In this document: piece after piece, positions 1-9,899 of the stretch
Position numbering within the stretch: position 1 is the stretch's first letter
Layout of the letters: every line of letters starts with the position of its first letter
NCBI GenBank assembly: GCA_036245525.1
Contig: BTPG01000006.1
Span: forward strand, 93,368,650-93,432,649
Source of the DNA: Semisulcospira habei
Taxonomy: Eukaryota; Mollusca; Gastropoda; Semisulcospiridae
DNA: 64,000 nucleotides
Direction: 5' to 3'
Notes under the pieces: model-generated
What the model saw: only the letters and a program-made list of their open reading frames with translations
Database searches by the model: none
Told to the model about the DNA's origin: nothing
Program-made: the position numbers and the translations under genes

Positions 1-238
1 CAGAAAGAAAGGTGACTGCAATTCGTGAAATATGTAAAGAAATATCTAACCAGCAAAGAAGGAGACCCCCGATGTGAATGCACTAGCACAAAACAGTTTA
101 CAAAACTGGTTTGTGTTCGTCCTTTCAAAGCGTGTTTCCGTCTTTCGTGGTGATTTCTCTGCGACTGTGGAACTGGGTGTGAACGTCGGTCTTCGGACCC
201 CGTTGACTTTTTAAAAAGCATGAGAGCTTTGTGAAGCC
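1..238. other. non-coding stretch, nothing recognised
   Basis: No long reading frame, RNA gene or clear repeat was recognised here. Confidence 0.5.
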
Positions 239-334
239 TTAACCTTTTGATGTCGGTCAGTAGCGACTTTTGTCGCGATGACTCCCTGCAGGAATCGTCG
301 TGACAAAAGTTGCTACCGACATCTACATGGTTTA
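239..334. repeat. foldback element family H, copy 1
   Basis: TTAA followed by CCTTTTGATGTCGGT, then an imperfect palindrome around the centre CCTGCAGG, ending near GGTTTAAA. Left TAGCGACTTTTGTC pairs with right GACAAAAGTTGCTA. It has the same layout as copies near 2.0, 2.3 and 53.8 kb. The TTAA boundary suggests a TTAA-target non-autonomous DNA element (inference). Confidence 0.7.
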
Positions 335-561
335 AAAAAAAAATTTAAAAACGTATGAGAGCATTGTGAAAATGTGAATACGTGTGGCTGTTCTTACATA
401 GTGAAACGTGAACTACGGAAAAGTAAATAGCTGAGAACCACCAAAACAGACGAATCCAGTCAGCTCCATCTATTGCCGCACAAAATGCGTCAGACTATTG
501 AGTGATGATGCTGTGCAGGAGACCGAAGCAACGTTCGAAAAACGTAAAACATTTTATTGAC
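335..561. other. non-coding stretch, nothing recognised
   Basis: AT-rich spacer between two foldback elements; no gene seen. Confidence 0.5.
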
Positions 562-628
562 TGCTGGTCTGTGATTTTGGACCTTACGGCTTCCAGCCGT
601 AAGGTCCAAAATCACAGACCGGCACACA
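562..628. repeat. foldback element family F, copy 1
   Basis: Near-perfect hairpin. The left arm GGTCTGTGATTTTGGACC continues into CTTACGGCTT, and the right arm is its reverse complement ending in CACAGACC. Related copies lie near 0.75, 1.3, 3.0, 19.6 and 41.6 kb, often flanked by GCTGGT/CCAGCA. Confidence 0.8.
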
Positions 629-739
629 CATGTTCGTTGAAGGAACAGGTGAGTGGGGACTGCATACTCAGTTCGAGTTAGCTGTTTACCGTCATTGATT
701 GTGTCGTCTGCAGAGCGTCGCGAGACGCGCGAAATGTTA

Positions 740-807
740 GTGTGTGTGCTGGTCTGTGATTCGGACCTTACGGCTTCCAGCCAAGGTCCAAAATCACAGA
801 CAAGCAC
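740..807. repeat. foldback element family F, copy 2
   Basis: Same arms as the copy 180 bp upstream, with small deletions in both (TTCGGACC instead of TTTTGGACC; CCAAGG instead of CCGTAAGG). The two copies sit in the same local repeat environment, which suggests a local duplication or clustered insertion. Confidence 0.75.
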
Positions 808-1275
808 ATTTTGGTCAGTTGAACTTCGCGCTGTATTATCAGTGAGAGTTAGCTGTTCACGCTGATTGTGTCTATCCGCGGCAACGATTTCACGAACAGC
901 TTTGCTTGTAATTTTGTGGCAGGCCTCTGCTTCTACAGTAAACAACGACTTCACTGCCTTTCATTGACTTGATTCATGTTCGGCATGCCTCTTTCTCTGT
1001 GGTGTTCGCCTGAAGAAGTAGCGCTTTGCCGGACCGCTTGTGTAGGAGGCCGCAGTTGAAAGTGCTTTGTGATCATGTGGTGCCGGCAGTTAGCACAAGT
1101 GGCAGCGCTTTGCAGCTCTTTTCCTTTCCTCTCTGTCAGCTGCGCCGCACGTGCTGTGAAAGGAACACTCGTGAGTGAGCACCGAATTTGTATCGAAAGT
1201 CTGGTACACTTCCTTTCAGTACAATGGGCACTTCGCTTTTAATTTTCCTCGCACAAAAAAAGCCAACGTGTGCAT
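808..1275. other. non-coding stretch, nothing recognised
   Basis: No coding potential, RNA gene or inverted repeat recognised. Confidence 0.45.
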
Positions 1276-1347
1276 CTGTGTGCTGGTGTGTAATTTTTTA
1301 CCTTGCAGCTTAGGGCTGGACAGTCCAAAATCACAGACCCAGCACAC
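1276..1347. repeat. foldback element family F, copy 3 (diverged)
   Basis: The arms TGTGTGCTGGTGTGTAATTT and AAATCACAGACCCAGCACACA still pair, but the centre is diverged (ACCTTGCAGCTTAGGGCTGG). Confidence 0.6.
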
Positions 1348-1566
1348 AGTTGTGTTCTTTGGTTGTACTGAAGTAATTCATTCTTATCTTATTTTATGAA
1401 TCTAAAAATCTTTCTTTTTGTCATTCTGTATAGACTTTCATCTGGCACAGCTGTGCGAGTCACCAGTCAATGTGTGCTTGCTTGGATTGCAATGCCATAG
1501 TCGCTGTTCCGAAATCAGAAGTAGGTCAAAATGTGCATGTGTTTCACGCAAGCAGTGGATTAGAAG

Positions 1567-1602
1567 CCCGGACAAACATGCGATATCGCATGTTTGTCCG
1601 GG
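1567..1602. repeat. perfect 36-bp palindrome
   Basis: CCCGGACAAACATGCGAT is followed immediately by its exact reverse complement, with no loop. A diverged relative is at about 2763-2799. Confidence 0.9.
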
Positions 1603-1604
1603 TT

Positions 1605-1671
1605 TTAACTCATTGGAGACGTGTACGCTATTCGCCGCGTATCCGTGTGCGACACGTCTCCAACGAGTTAA
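1605..1671. repeat. foldback element family E, copy 1
   Basis: Begins TTAACTCATTGGAGACGTGT and ends ACACGTCTCCAACGAGTTAA, so it is bounded by TTAA. GGAGAC/GTCTCC here replaces CGAGACG in the copies at 24.5 and 26.1 kb. Confidence 0.8.
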
Positions 1672-1790
1672 ATCCACTGTTTGCGTCGAACACGTGCACA
1701 TTTTGACCTTACCCTCTATACCAGAAATTCTCTATTCACACTTTTGTTTCTGTTTTCTTCCTTGTTTTCGGGGAGGTTGTTGGAGTGAGA

Positions 1791-1816
1791 GGGGAGGGGC
1801 GGGGGGGGGGGGGGTG
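1791..1816. repeat. poly-G tract
   Basis: Uninterrupted G run of about 14 after a G-rich lead. Low complexity and probably length-polymorphic. Confidence 0.9.
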
Positions 1817-2027
1817 TAAGGGAGGGTGAACATCAGGGGTGGGGTGGGTGAGGGAAAAAATAACAATGACAATGATTTAATGATGACAGCTTGGGCTCCA
1901 ATTCAAACCAAATCTGATACATATTATATGATGCTGTATGTACATATTACGATTTGTGTACATGTATGATACCGTTTGGTTTGAATATGTATATTATACA
2001 GCGTCGTCTTTTACTTTTCTGAAAGCC

Positions 2028-2117
2028 TTAACCCTTCGGCTGTCGGTAGGATGTTTTGTCCAGGTGATTCCTGCAGGAATCGCTTCGACAAAACATCCTA
2101 CCGACAGCCAACGCCTG
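2028..2117. repeat. foldback element family H, copy 2
   Basis: TTAACCCTTCGGCTGTCGGT, then TAGGATGTTTTGTC pairing with GACAAAACATCCTA, centred on CCTGCAGG. The right terminus is lost against the adjacent C-tract. The arm bases differ from copy 1 but pair with each other. Confidence 0.8.
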
Positions 2118-2118
2118 G

Positions 2119-2145
2119 AACCCCCCCCCCCCCCCCCCCCCCCCC
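2119..2145. repeat. poly-C tract
   Basis: About 25 consecutive C directly at the truncated end of a family H element. Confidence 0.95.
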
Positions 2146-2306
2146 ATTGTGTTCATACAGAAATCCATTCGACTAAACTGATATTTTATATACGGAAGGC
2201 GAAGCGCTGTGTGCTGAAATTTTGAGAGTGAGTGTTTACATATTTAGCTGTTATTTTTTACTTTTTAGTAAAAAACATTATAGTCCGTTGCCTGTGAAGA
2301 TAATAT

Positions 2307-2372
2307 TTAACCCTTTGCCTGTCGGTCGCGCATTTTGTCGAGGTGATTCCTGCACGACAGCCAAAGGGTTAA
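2307..2372. repeat. foldback element family H, copy 3 (internally deleted)
   Basis: TTAACCCTTTGCCTGTCGGT on the left and ACGACAGCCAAAGGGTTAA on the right; 66 bp with most of the right arm missing. Clean TTAA at both ends. Confidence 0.8.
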
Positions 2373-2728
2373 TTAAAAAATTCAACAGTGCATTAAAAGC
2401 ACTTTCACACTTAAAAAAAAAATCATTGATTCATTTGTGATTTTTTTTTTTTAATGGCTCGAATCACTGTCGAAGGAAACTAATAGGTGAGAAATGTTTA
2501 TTTGTGTATACACAATTTACACCCAGCGTGTCCGCTTCGAGTCAGCTTTGATTTCAGTTCGTATAGTCCCCGTTTTTAAACCAGCTTCAAAAGCAAAGTT
2601 TTTTTCTTATTTGTGCTGATGTAGTGTTGGGTGTGTGAACATTGTCTGTATGGGTAATATAGCATAGCGTGCCTAGCTCATAGACAGAGAATAGACGGAT
2701 TTCCGGAATTCGGAAGTGGGTTGAGATT

Positions 2729-2825
2729 GCACTTTTTGGGGACGAAAACTTCGGATTAATAGCCCGGACAGGCATTCGTTATCGCATGTTCGTCCGGCAA
2801 CGTTTTCGTCCGCCGAAACACGTGC
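2729..2825. repeat. compound palindrome related to 1523-1708
   Basis: The inner part AGCCCGGACAGGCATTCGTT / ATCGCATGTTCGTCCGG is a diverged copy of the perfect palindrome at 1567. The outer parts GGACGAAAAC and GTTTTCGTCC pair. Two compound palindromes with the same inner module lie within 1.2 kb. Confidence 0.65.
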
Positions 2826-2989
2826 GAGTTTCACCCTCCGATTTCCGAGTATATGAAGAGTGGAGAAAGTGACTGTGAGAAAGAGAGGAACATTTATTTT
2901 CAGTGCTACGCATCTATGCTCCTTTTGATCCATTTTACGCATAAATTTTTGTGTGTTTTGATCGCTATATAATTTTCTACGCGCTTGTT

Positions 2990-3150
2990 TAAGATTTTGG
3001 ACCAGACGGCTGCCAATTCGCAAAAGGCTATCGGGCTGAAGTCGGCCGCAGTGGGCCCGCGCACAATGTGCGCGGGCCCACTGCGGCCGACTTCAGCCCG
3101 ATAGCATTTTGTCTACTGCATGCCGTTGTTTCCAAAATCACAGACCAGCA
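2990..3150. repeat. family F foldback interrupted by family G
   Basis: Left GATTTTGGACCAGACGGCTG and right CCAAAATCACAGACCAGCAC are family F arms. A complete family G hairpin sits between them. Confidence 0.65.
3020..3112. repeat. foldback element family G, copy 1
   Basis: Nearly perfect hairpin of about 79 bp. CTATCGGGCTGAAGTCGGCC continues into GCAGTGGGCCCGCGCAC, and its complement ends GCCCGATAG. Other G copies read TCCTCGGGC/GCCCGAGGA at this spot, so both arms changed together. Confidence 0.85.
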
Positions 3151-3682
3151 CTTTTTTTTTTTTAACAGAGCTTTTCTTTTAAAGAGCTTTACTTTCTAAT
3201 CAGCAAAAATGCTTTGACAGTGCGTTAATAATGCAAATGAAGTCAGAATATCGTACTGTTATTTTTTACATGCAAGCACGTTTGGTCGAGGCTTGTCGGC
3301 TGATTTTTTTTGTTAATTTATTGAATTTGATTTCAGAAGTAAAATTTCTTTAAATATGCATCTGGAGTTTGGATATGCTGATAATTTATAAAGCGTTCGT
3401 TTTTTGTTTGGTCGTGTGCGTGAATGGTACGTCAATAGTTTGACATGCACTATAAGGTTTATTATCTAGATGTCTATAGTATCCTACAACGATAGACTCA
3501 TGCGTTTGCTTAAACGTGTGTGTGTTTCTACCTTACAGCTGCAAGTCTAAAGTGCAAAGTCACAGGCCAACATACTTTCAACGCCAATTCGAATGCAGCG
3601 CTTGGCAAACGATTTTTTTTTTTTTTTTCTCCTTGCAATAAAAGGAAAAAGTGTTAAGGTAGTTGTGCGATTTTTGTGACCT
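3151..3682. other. AT-rich non-coding stretch with a family F remnant
   Basis: Only a degraded family F remnant was recognised (about 3520-3571, ACCTTACAGCTGCAAG ... GTCACAGGCCAACA). Confidence 0.4.
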
Positions 3683-3751
3683 CACAGAAAAACAGGAACT
3701 GACGTCACCGAGAAACAGAAACTGACATCGCCGAGAAACGGGAACTGACGT
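3683..3751. repeat. 23-bp tandem repeat, three copies
   Basis: Units of the type CACCGAGAAACAGAAACTGA repeated three times with few substitutions. Confidence 0.8.
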
Positions 3752-3902
3752 ATCAAATATGCACTATTCCTGCTTGTATTGAAGATGAGAGCGTGATACA
3801 CATTATATAAATTAGACAGTGAGTATTCCATCGTATATTTGAAATAATTATATCTCTCAGTGACTCCTACACATGAGAATCATCTGGGTTAAATGGCGCC
3901 GA

Positions 3903-3966
3903 CAAGAGGCATTGATCCTCATGAGCCCCCGCAAATGCGGGCGCTCATGAGAATCTATGCCTCTTG
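3903..3966. repeat. foldback element family A, copy 1
   Basis: CAAGAGGCATTGATCCTC pairs with GAGAATCTATGCCTCTTG; the inner arms GAGCCCCCGCA / TGCGGGCGCTC flank a tiny loop. Confidence 0.9.
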
Positions 3967-4269
3967 CAGATGTATATTTTCGTTCACCGCGTTCTTGTGT
4001 CGTCAAAGGACGGGAAAGTAGCCTACATTAATAGCACTGCGCGCAGACTTATGAATGATGAAAAGACGGTGGCTGTCCTGGTGCTGTGCGTCTTATCTGT
4101 TGTAAATGGGCATGGGAAGAGCTTGATCAAGATAAACATTTTATTCAGTCGATGGTAGGAAGGCCCAAAATCACGGGTAAGCTCTCAAAATGTATCGTGT
4201 ACGCACAAGTAAAGATGCGTTGACCACAGTAATCAGAGGTCAAAGGCTGAGTTCGCATAATATCGTAAG

Positions 4270-4271
<2 letters not shown>

Positions 4272-4306
<35 letters not shown>

Positions 4307-4341
4307 GCACACACACACACACACACACATACACATACACA
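4272..4341. repeat. (AC)n microsatellite
   Basis: About 70 bp of AC dinucleotides with GC and AT interruptions. Confidence 0.95.
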
Positions 4342-4598
4342 CAACTGTACGTTGATCGCCACCGGAATAGATGTGTGGAGAAAGGCAGCGAGCCGGCTTT
4401 GGAGAGATTTGAGAGGACATGAGAGATCCGTAGTGGACCAGACCAATATTGGTACGGTATCGTAAGGAACTCTGGGAAGACTTCTGATGGGTGGAGTGGA
4501 GTGGATCGCGTGTGGGCCTTTCCGAGCGCAGAGATCCAATCTTGACCTGAACTGTACGTCTGCCCCCACCCCCCCCCCCCCCACACACACACACACAT

Positions 4599-4608
4599 AT
4601 TAATTTTA

Positions 4609-4672
<64 letters not shown>

Positions 4673-4680
4673 AAATTAAT
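4599..4680. repeat. (AT)n tract bounded by inverted ends
   Basis: ATTAATTTTATATATG ... TATATATATAAAATTAAT: the whole AT microsatellite is itself a palindrome with unique matching ends, suggesting a foldback seed. Confidence 0.8.
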
Positions 4681-4834
4681 ACACTAATGTGATTGGGTAT
4701 ATGTGTGTGTGTGTGTTTGGAGATGGGCATAGGTCACATAAATGTGTCGCACGAATGTTACAGGTAAGTTTTCACGAGGCACGACAATCCATTACAAAGA
4801 CCACCACACAATTACCCGCCATGAAATGTAACAC

Positions 4835-4965
4835 ATACACCCCCTCCCTCCCTCCCCCCCCCCCCCCCCCCCCCCCCCCGTACACAAACACACACACACA
4901 AACGCCTCCACCAACACTGTCACTTCTACCACCCCCACCCGCCCTCATTTCCAAGACCGCGTGTT
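4835..4965. repeat. C-rich and CA-rich low-complexity DNA
   Basis: Poly-C run of about 26 bases followed by ACACAC and CCACC repeats. The reading frames through it are compositional artefacts. Confidence 0.8.
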
Positions 4966-5299
4966 GTGTGCACGACCCGAGAGCTTCAGTTTGTCCAGCT
5001 AATAAATCACAAGTGGGTCTACAAGGGTCACGTCATTTTCAACCACTTCACCTCGCGACAGTCACAGAGATCAAGGGCCCTGTTTGTAGCCGGGCTGTCT
5101 TTTTTGGGAGCAGGAACAAATACGCATTAATCACACGGGTTCGGACATTCCAGGTCGGATTTAAACCATCTCCAAAACGCTTTCTACCACTCAAAACCTT
5201 TCAGTGCTTGCTGACGCAGACTGCCTTTCTGCAGTCTTCGATAATTCAAGACCCAAATACCCTAGTTGTCCCAGGGACATGGACTTAAAGTAGTGTCAA

Positions 5300-5362
5300 C
5301 AAGAGTCATAGATCCTCATGAGCCCCCGCAACTGCGTGGGCCATGAGGATCTATGCCTCTTG
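5300..5362. repeat. foldback element family A, copy 2 (flank disrupted by a DNA element)
   Basis: CAAGAGTCATAGATCC ... GGATCTATGCCTCTTG. Its right-hand flank (ACATTTTCTCGGCACTGAACA) is interrupted at 5400 by a 288-bp element and resumes at 5688, reaching TTAA at 5694. Confidence 0.85.
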
Positions 5363-5399
5363 CAGTGGTATGGTGTGCACATTTTCTCGGCACTGAACA

Positions 5400-5687
5400 C
5401 AGGGGCGGATCAGTTACCTCGAGGGTGGGGGGGGGGGGTGAGGTTTCAACTTTTTGTTTAGGACCTTCAACCTGATACAGAAGGCCTCCCCGACGTTAGA
5501 CCTAGGGCCGAAAACTCGAAAAGCGGAGGGGATGGGGGGGGGGGGGGCGGGTTGGTTTTAAGTCTCTCATCATTCGCCAAAATATCAAACAACGGGGAGG
5601 GGGTCCAAACACTCAGAAATATACTTTGTATTTGGAGGGGGGAGGGGAAGAGTGGTCTGGAACTCCCCTCCCCCCGATCCGCCCCTG
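5400..5687. mobile_element. non-autonomous hAT-like DNA element with 5-bp TSD
   Basis: The terminal inverted repeats are CAGGGGCGGATC and GATCCGCCCCTG. The element is flanked by a direct 5-bp duplication GAACA (5395-5399 and 5688-5692). The interior is G/C-tract rich with no coding sequence. CAG...CTG termini resemble hAT elements, although the classical hAT TSD is 8 bp, so the superfamily is uncertain. Two further elements with similar ends lie at 26577 and 43906. Confidence 0.8.
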
Positions 5688-5693
5688 GAACAG

Positions 5694-6200
5694 GTTAAAC
5701 CTTTCACTGCCAGTAGACACAGGGTATGTCGACAGGACTACGGTGTGGAAGGCGGGAATCCCCAAAGACCCACTAGGCTGCAATTTATGCTTGTATTTGA
5801 CAAAATATAAGTCGATGTTGTTCATTTCAAACATCTGCTAGCTGCAAATAGATTGGCACACCTACAGCTCTTTGCAGAATTTTGAAAGCTGGCGGGAAAT
5901 TGTCAGAATTTGAAGAAATCAGTGACCTTTAGGGGTGCAAAATTTGATCGACAACGTGTCGGATTCGTTGGGACAGATTCTGCTGCAAAACAGCGTCCAC
6001 ACTACACTAAATTCACTTGTCAACATTCTTGCGGGTTGTACAAGTGGTATTCTGTGTTTAAATTAGGGAATTTTAGTCTCTTTCGAGCTGAAAAGTGTGC
6101 CTGATGTTGGGACTATGATGTGCAGGAATGGTCGTGGTTGCGCCGAGATGGCCTACGGTGTGAAGAATGTGGGACTACACTGTACAAAAATCGCTGCCCC
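5694..6200 (+). repeat. dispersed repeat R, copy 1
   Basis: Starts TTAAACCTTTCACTGCCAG, a terminus like that of full-length family A elements. The next 500 bp match the region 8890-9425 in inverted orientation, e.g. TTTGATCGACAACGTGTCGG here against the complement of CGACACGCGATCGATCAAAT there. No coding potential. Confidence 0.75.
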
Positions 6201-7359
6201 CCAGCCTACGTTGAATTGTTACACTTATTCATTATGTAGTTGTCTGATTTTAATATACAGTAAAATACTGTCAATAAACTAGTTGAAATTCCATTAAAAG
6301 GTCAAATAACGATACATGCTGGAAAAATAAGTATGATAGAGGCAAAGGAAAAGTGTCTGTTATGACAGAATGCGTTTTGCTTTGCTAAAATACCCCGGCT
6401 GGAATGTTGACTATTTTATATGAGGCTGATCAACACGAACATTTGAACACAGCACACGTTACACCCAAGTCATGTCAGCTGCATGCAATGACTTATGCTA
6501 CTTATGGATGTTCAGTCATTGACTAACCTCTACAGTAACTAACTCCTATTTAGGTCATCCAAATTAGTATGCATAGTAAGGTCTTACCATTAGGTGTCCT
6601 TTGTACTAAGTTTGGGCTTCGGGTTGTGAATAGTATTTGCGGGAAATAAGGTCTTTTGTCAAAATATTTAGTTTTGACGTATTTCCTGATCCTTTGTGAC
6701 CCTGACCTTTGAGAATGTCACTCAAATTGGTTACTTTTAGAAAGGTCTGGCCTGGGCCAAGTCTGAAGTCTGTGTCTTGAATGGAAAATACCACCGTTAA
6801 AGTTTACGACGGACAGACGACCACTGGCCCATTTCATAGACTTACTTTTGCTATCGCACATGAGCCAAGAAGTGCATGGTGGAGCACTTTTATCCGGGCA
6901 GAATATTCGCACAAAAGAAGACGAAGAAGAAGAAGAAATACGGTTGGATTTACGAACCTTGCTTGTTTGTTTTTGTAGTCGTAACTATGGTAATACGACT
7001 AACAGCTGATGTTAGGCGTGTTACCAAAGACACGAAGAGCTGTGGTTATGCTCATTCTGTGTTTTCTAATGGTCACGTTGCAAGCTTCACCTAAAGAAGA
7101 TGTATATTAAGCTGAACAGCTTGCAAGCTGTGAATCAAGAAGATATTCTGCATCTTTATTGTGATGTATTGAACCAGATCTAAATCGCAACACGACTGAC
7201 AAGATGACTGTCAGTCATGTTATGAGACTGCCAGTTGTGTTACGAAACTGTCAGTCTTTGTTATGGACAAATCTTACCTTCTTATTCAGACATAAATACA
7301 ATATATTCCCACCATAGTTTGAGGCTTTGAATCGTCTTACATCAGTTCACCATTAAACA
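6201..7359. other. non-coding stretch, possible old dispersed repeat
   Basis: No gene found. The part about 6540-6850 has the look of an old dispersed repeat (TGACCCTGACCTTTGAGAAT), but no second copy was seen in the window. Confidence 0.35.
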
Positions 7360-7500
7360 AGATGGGATGAACCATAACCCACAAAGTCCTTATATGAGAG
7401 CTGTCCTCCCTGTCATGGGTCTCTACCTTTTGTCTTTGACCTGATCCTGATGTTGAAATATCTTATATTGAACAAGATAAGGATCTCATCCAAAAGTCCA
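7360..7500 (-). repeat. dispersed repeat Q, copy 1, distal part
   Basis: CCCACAAAGTCC ... TCTCTACCTTTTGTCTTTGA matches in reverse complement the stretch 29330-29440. Together with 7960-8575 it makes one minus-strand copy of a roughly 1.2-kb repeat. Confidence 0.65.
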
Positions 7501-7959
7501 CCGTATTGTTTGGAGCTCACATATGTTTATCTTATAGGAAAATTCACAGTTGTTCATATTTGTAAGCTTATCATTTTGATCGATTTCCCTCCTATCTAAA
7601 CCATCCTCTGATCAACACACACGCCGGCACACACAAACAAAGACGGACAAACGGCGCTTCCCGCCATTAGTATGCTCTGTGGGCTGGAGTAGCGGCAGGA
7701 ATCCTGAAGAAATGAAATAAAATGAAATGAAATGAAATGAAACTTAAGAAAAATAGCACGAGCAGCAAAATGACGTCAATATACGCTTGACGTCATGGCA
7801 TCGCACAACGCCCGTATACACAGTCACGAAATTGATGTTTCACGTCACTCATCCAAAAGCTATGAGCCGATTCCAGGGCTGACTGTTCGATTCACACACA
7901 ACCTCTTCCAGTGCTAACTGTTTGATGGGAGTATATAGTGGATCCAAAACTTGCAAAAA
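7501..7959. other. non-coding stretch with (GAAAT)n
   Basis: Contains a short pentanucleotide repeat of the AAATG type at about 7711-7742. Otherwise unrecognised; probably the middle of repeat Q. Confidence 0.45.
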
Positions 7960-8265
7960 TGAATTAATTATTATTGAAAATGTTGAAGAGGTACAAGGCT
8001 GGCTAACGAACTCATCCAATGTCTTTCTTCAAACTAGCTATATATAAACTTTCAAGTAAATATGACAACAATTACGGACTCTAATCTGGGTCAACCGACA
8101 TTTTATAAACGGTCTTTTATGTCTTGAATGAGACATCCAGTTACAACATGCTCGGAGGCTCTCTTAGCCATCCCTTAAATAAAGTATTTTGCCAAGTTTC
8201 AAGCTTGTGCGAACAGCAATGATCTGAGATTCTCGTGTCTACATACATACGCACACACATACACA

Positions 8266-8317
<52 letters not shown>

Positions 8318-8322
8318 AACAA

Positions 8323-8362
<40 letters not shown>

Positions 8363-8575
8363 ACACATACGCACATACGGCCTTTCGCGCCAAATGTACG
8401 TTCAGCAACGAGGTTAGCGTAACTACACATGACGTAATTTTTATCTTGTTACTTCAGTTGTTAGAGGTTTAGGTCTGCCCACCTTTGACATCATGGACAT
8501 GCTATTAAAATCGCCCCACCCGGATCCATCCTAAAAAGTCCCTTCTATAAATAGAAGAGACTTGAAAAAGAACAG
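7960..8575 (-). repeat. dispersed repeat Q, copy 1, proximal part
   Basis: Reverse-complement match to 27056-27570 along most of its length, e.g. GTACGTTCAGCAACGAGGTT and TAAAAAGTCCCTTCTATAAA. An expanded AC microsatellite (8247-8376) sits where the other copy has a short TGTGTGCGTATG tract. Confidence 0.8.
8247..8376. repeat. (AC)n microsatellite
   Basis: About 130 bp of AC repeat with CAAA interruptions, grown inside repeat Q. Confidence 0.95.
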
Positions 8576-8667
8576 CTGGTCACATCTTTATGTTTTTACT
8601 GACTTTGTTGTTTTGCAAATATAACTTATTTTACATAATACATATTATTCACCTAAATATCATATTT

Positions 8668-8815
8668 AATAATAATAATAATAAGCGTATTAAATAGGCG
8701 CTTTATCCCAATTGAAAATCGGCTCAAAGCGCCGCCGCGAACTGAACCCAACAAGCACGCTCACGTGAATCACGCGCATTCACTCACACACTGAACGTAA
8801 ACACAGAACTTTCAC
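8668..8815 (-). mobile_element. 3' fragment of tRNA-derived SINE (SINE-A)
   Basis: (AAT)n tail followed by GCCGCGAACTGAACCCAACA and AATCACGCGCATTC, as in the longer copy at 42001-42515. 5'-truncated; no tRNA-like head is left. Confidence 0.7.
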
Positions 8816-8889
8816 GTATTTACTTTACTTCAATGTTAATTTTTGCTTTGGCATTTGGAAATGTCATACCTACTATTTGCACTGCAAGT

Positions 8890-9425
8890 ACTTCAAACAA
8901 GATATGTTTCCTGTTTCTGTGGTGTGCACAGTGTAGTCCCAAATCTGTCACACTATAGGCCATTTCCAAGACAACTGAGATCATCTTTTGCACAGCTCAG
9001 TCCCAACATCAAATAAGCTTTTTCAGTTCGAAGGGCACTAAAATTCCCTAACCTGCCCACTTGTTGTCATTTGTACAGCCCACAAAAATGTTGACACGTG
9101 TATTTAGTATAGTGTAGACGCAGCTAAGCAGCAGAATCTGGCCTGACGAATCGGACACGCGATCGATCAAATTTTGCACACTTAAATCTCGCCGATTTCA
9201 TCAAATTATGACAAGTCGACAGTTTGGGGCCACATTTTTTACCTCTGCAACTAGCTACAGGTGCGCCAATCTAATTTGCAGCTAGGGGATGCTAAAGATA
9301 AACACTATTGACTTACATTTTGTCTGATTGAAGCATAAATTACTGCCTAGTGGGTCGTACGGAACGTAGTCCTTATCTCCGCTGCGTGCACAGGCGTAGT
9401 CCTGTCTACATACCCAGGGACACAG
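8890..9425 (-). repeat. dispersed repeat R, copy 2 (inverted relative to copy 1)
   Basis: Matches 5700-6200 in reverse complement with moderate divergence, ending at CCTGTCTACATACCCAGGGA. The two copies form an inverted pair about 2.7 kb apart. Confidence 0.75.
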
Positions 9426-9510
9426 ACTTTGTTTTGGAAATTTTCGTTTGTTTAGTGTCAAATATTCTCAGCCGTCAAGAGAACACGTGGATGGATGAAA
9501 AGTGATTTCA

Positions 9511-9576
9511 GCAAGAGGCATAGATCCTCATGAGCCCCCAAAATTGCGGGGGCTCATGGGGATCTATACCTCTTGC
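9511..9576. repeat. foldback element family A, copy 3
   Basis: GCAAGAGGCATAGATCC ... GGGATCTATACCTCTTGC with a short A-rich loop. Confidence 0.9.
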
Positions 9577-9595
9577 CACGAAAGCCAACAGTCCG

Positions 9596-9665
9596 CAACT
9601 GAGAAGCATAGATTCTCATGAGCCTCTTGCAAGGTGCTGGGGCTCACGAGAATATATACCTCTTG
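9596..9665. repeat. foldback element family A, copy 4
   Basis: GAGAAGCATAGATTCTCATG ... CACGAGAATATATACCTCTT, only 20 bp after copy 3. The centre is altered (CTCTTGCAAGGTGCTGGGG). A close tandem pair of hairpins. Confidence 0.8.
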
Positions 9666-9743
9666 AAAAGTACCCTTTGAACGTCCTATTTTCTGTCTCT
9701 GTGATGTACATGCTTGTTGTGAAGTCAGTCTGAAAATGAATTG

Positions 9744-9850
9744 AACCCTTTCACCCTTGACACGCACAGTTGACCGGACGACCGTCACAGTAAAAGGGTG
9801 GTGTCAGAATAGCTCGGGTCTGTTATTCTGGCACCACCCTTGAACTAACA
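9744..9850. repeat. foldback element family I (related to family D)
   Basis: AAGGGTGGTGTCAGAATAG and CTATT-like TTATTCTGGCACCACCCTT pair around GCTCGGGTCTG. The left flank TTGAACCCTTTCACCCTTGA resembles a TTAA-type terminus. The AGAATAGCT core is shared with family D. Confidence 0.7.
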
Positions 9851-9899
9851 AGATTCATTTAAGTTATTGTGTCATTGAAAGTACAACTTTTGTAAAGGC

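Larger units (their letters stand above)
1523..1708. repeat. compound palindrome: outer arms enclosing two inner palindromes
   Basis: The outer left arm starts GGTCAAAATGTGCATGTG and ends AGCAGTGGATT. The outer right arm starts AATCCACTGTTTGCG and ends GTGCACATTTTGACC; about 36 of 40 positions pair. Inside lie a perfect 36-bp palindrome (1567-1602) and a family E element (1605-1671). This looks like insertion of one foldback into another. Confidence 0.75.

Noticed and set aside
3020..3112. Family G hairpin as a microRNA gene
   Set aside because: The stem is repeated many times, GC-rich and almost perfect with minimal loop; it behaves like a mobile foldback, not a conserved miRNA precursor.
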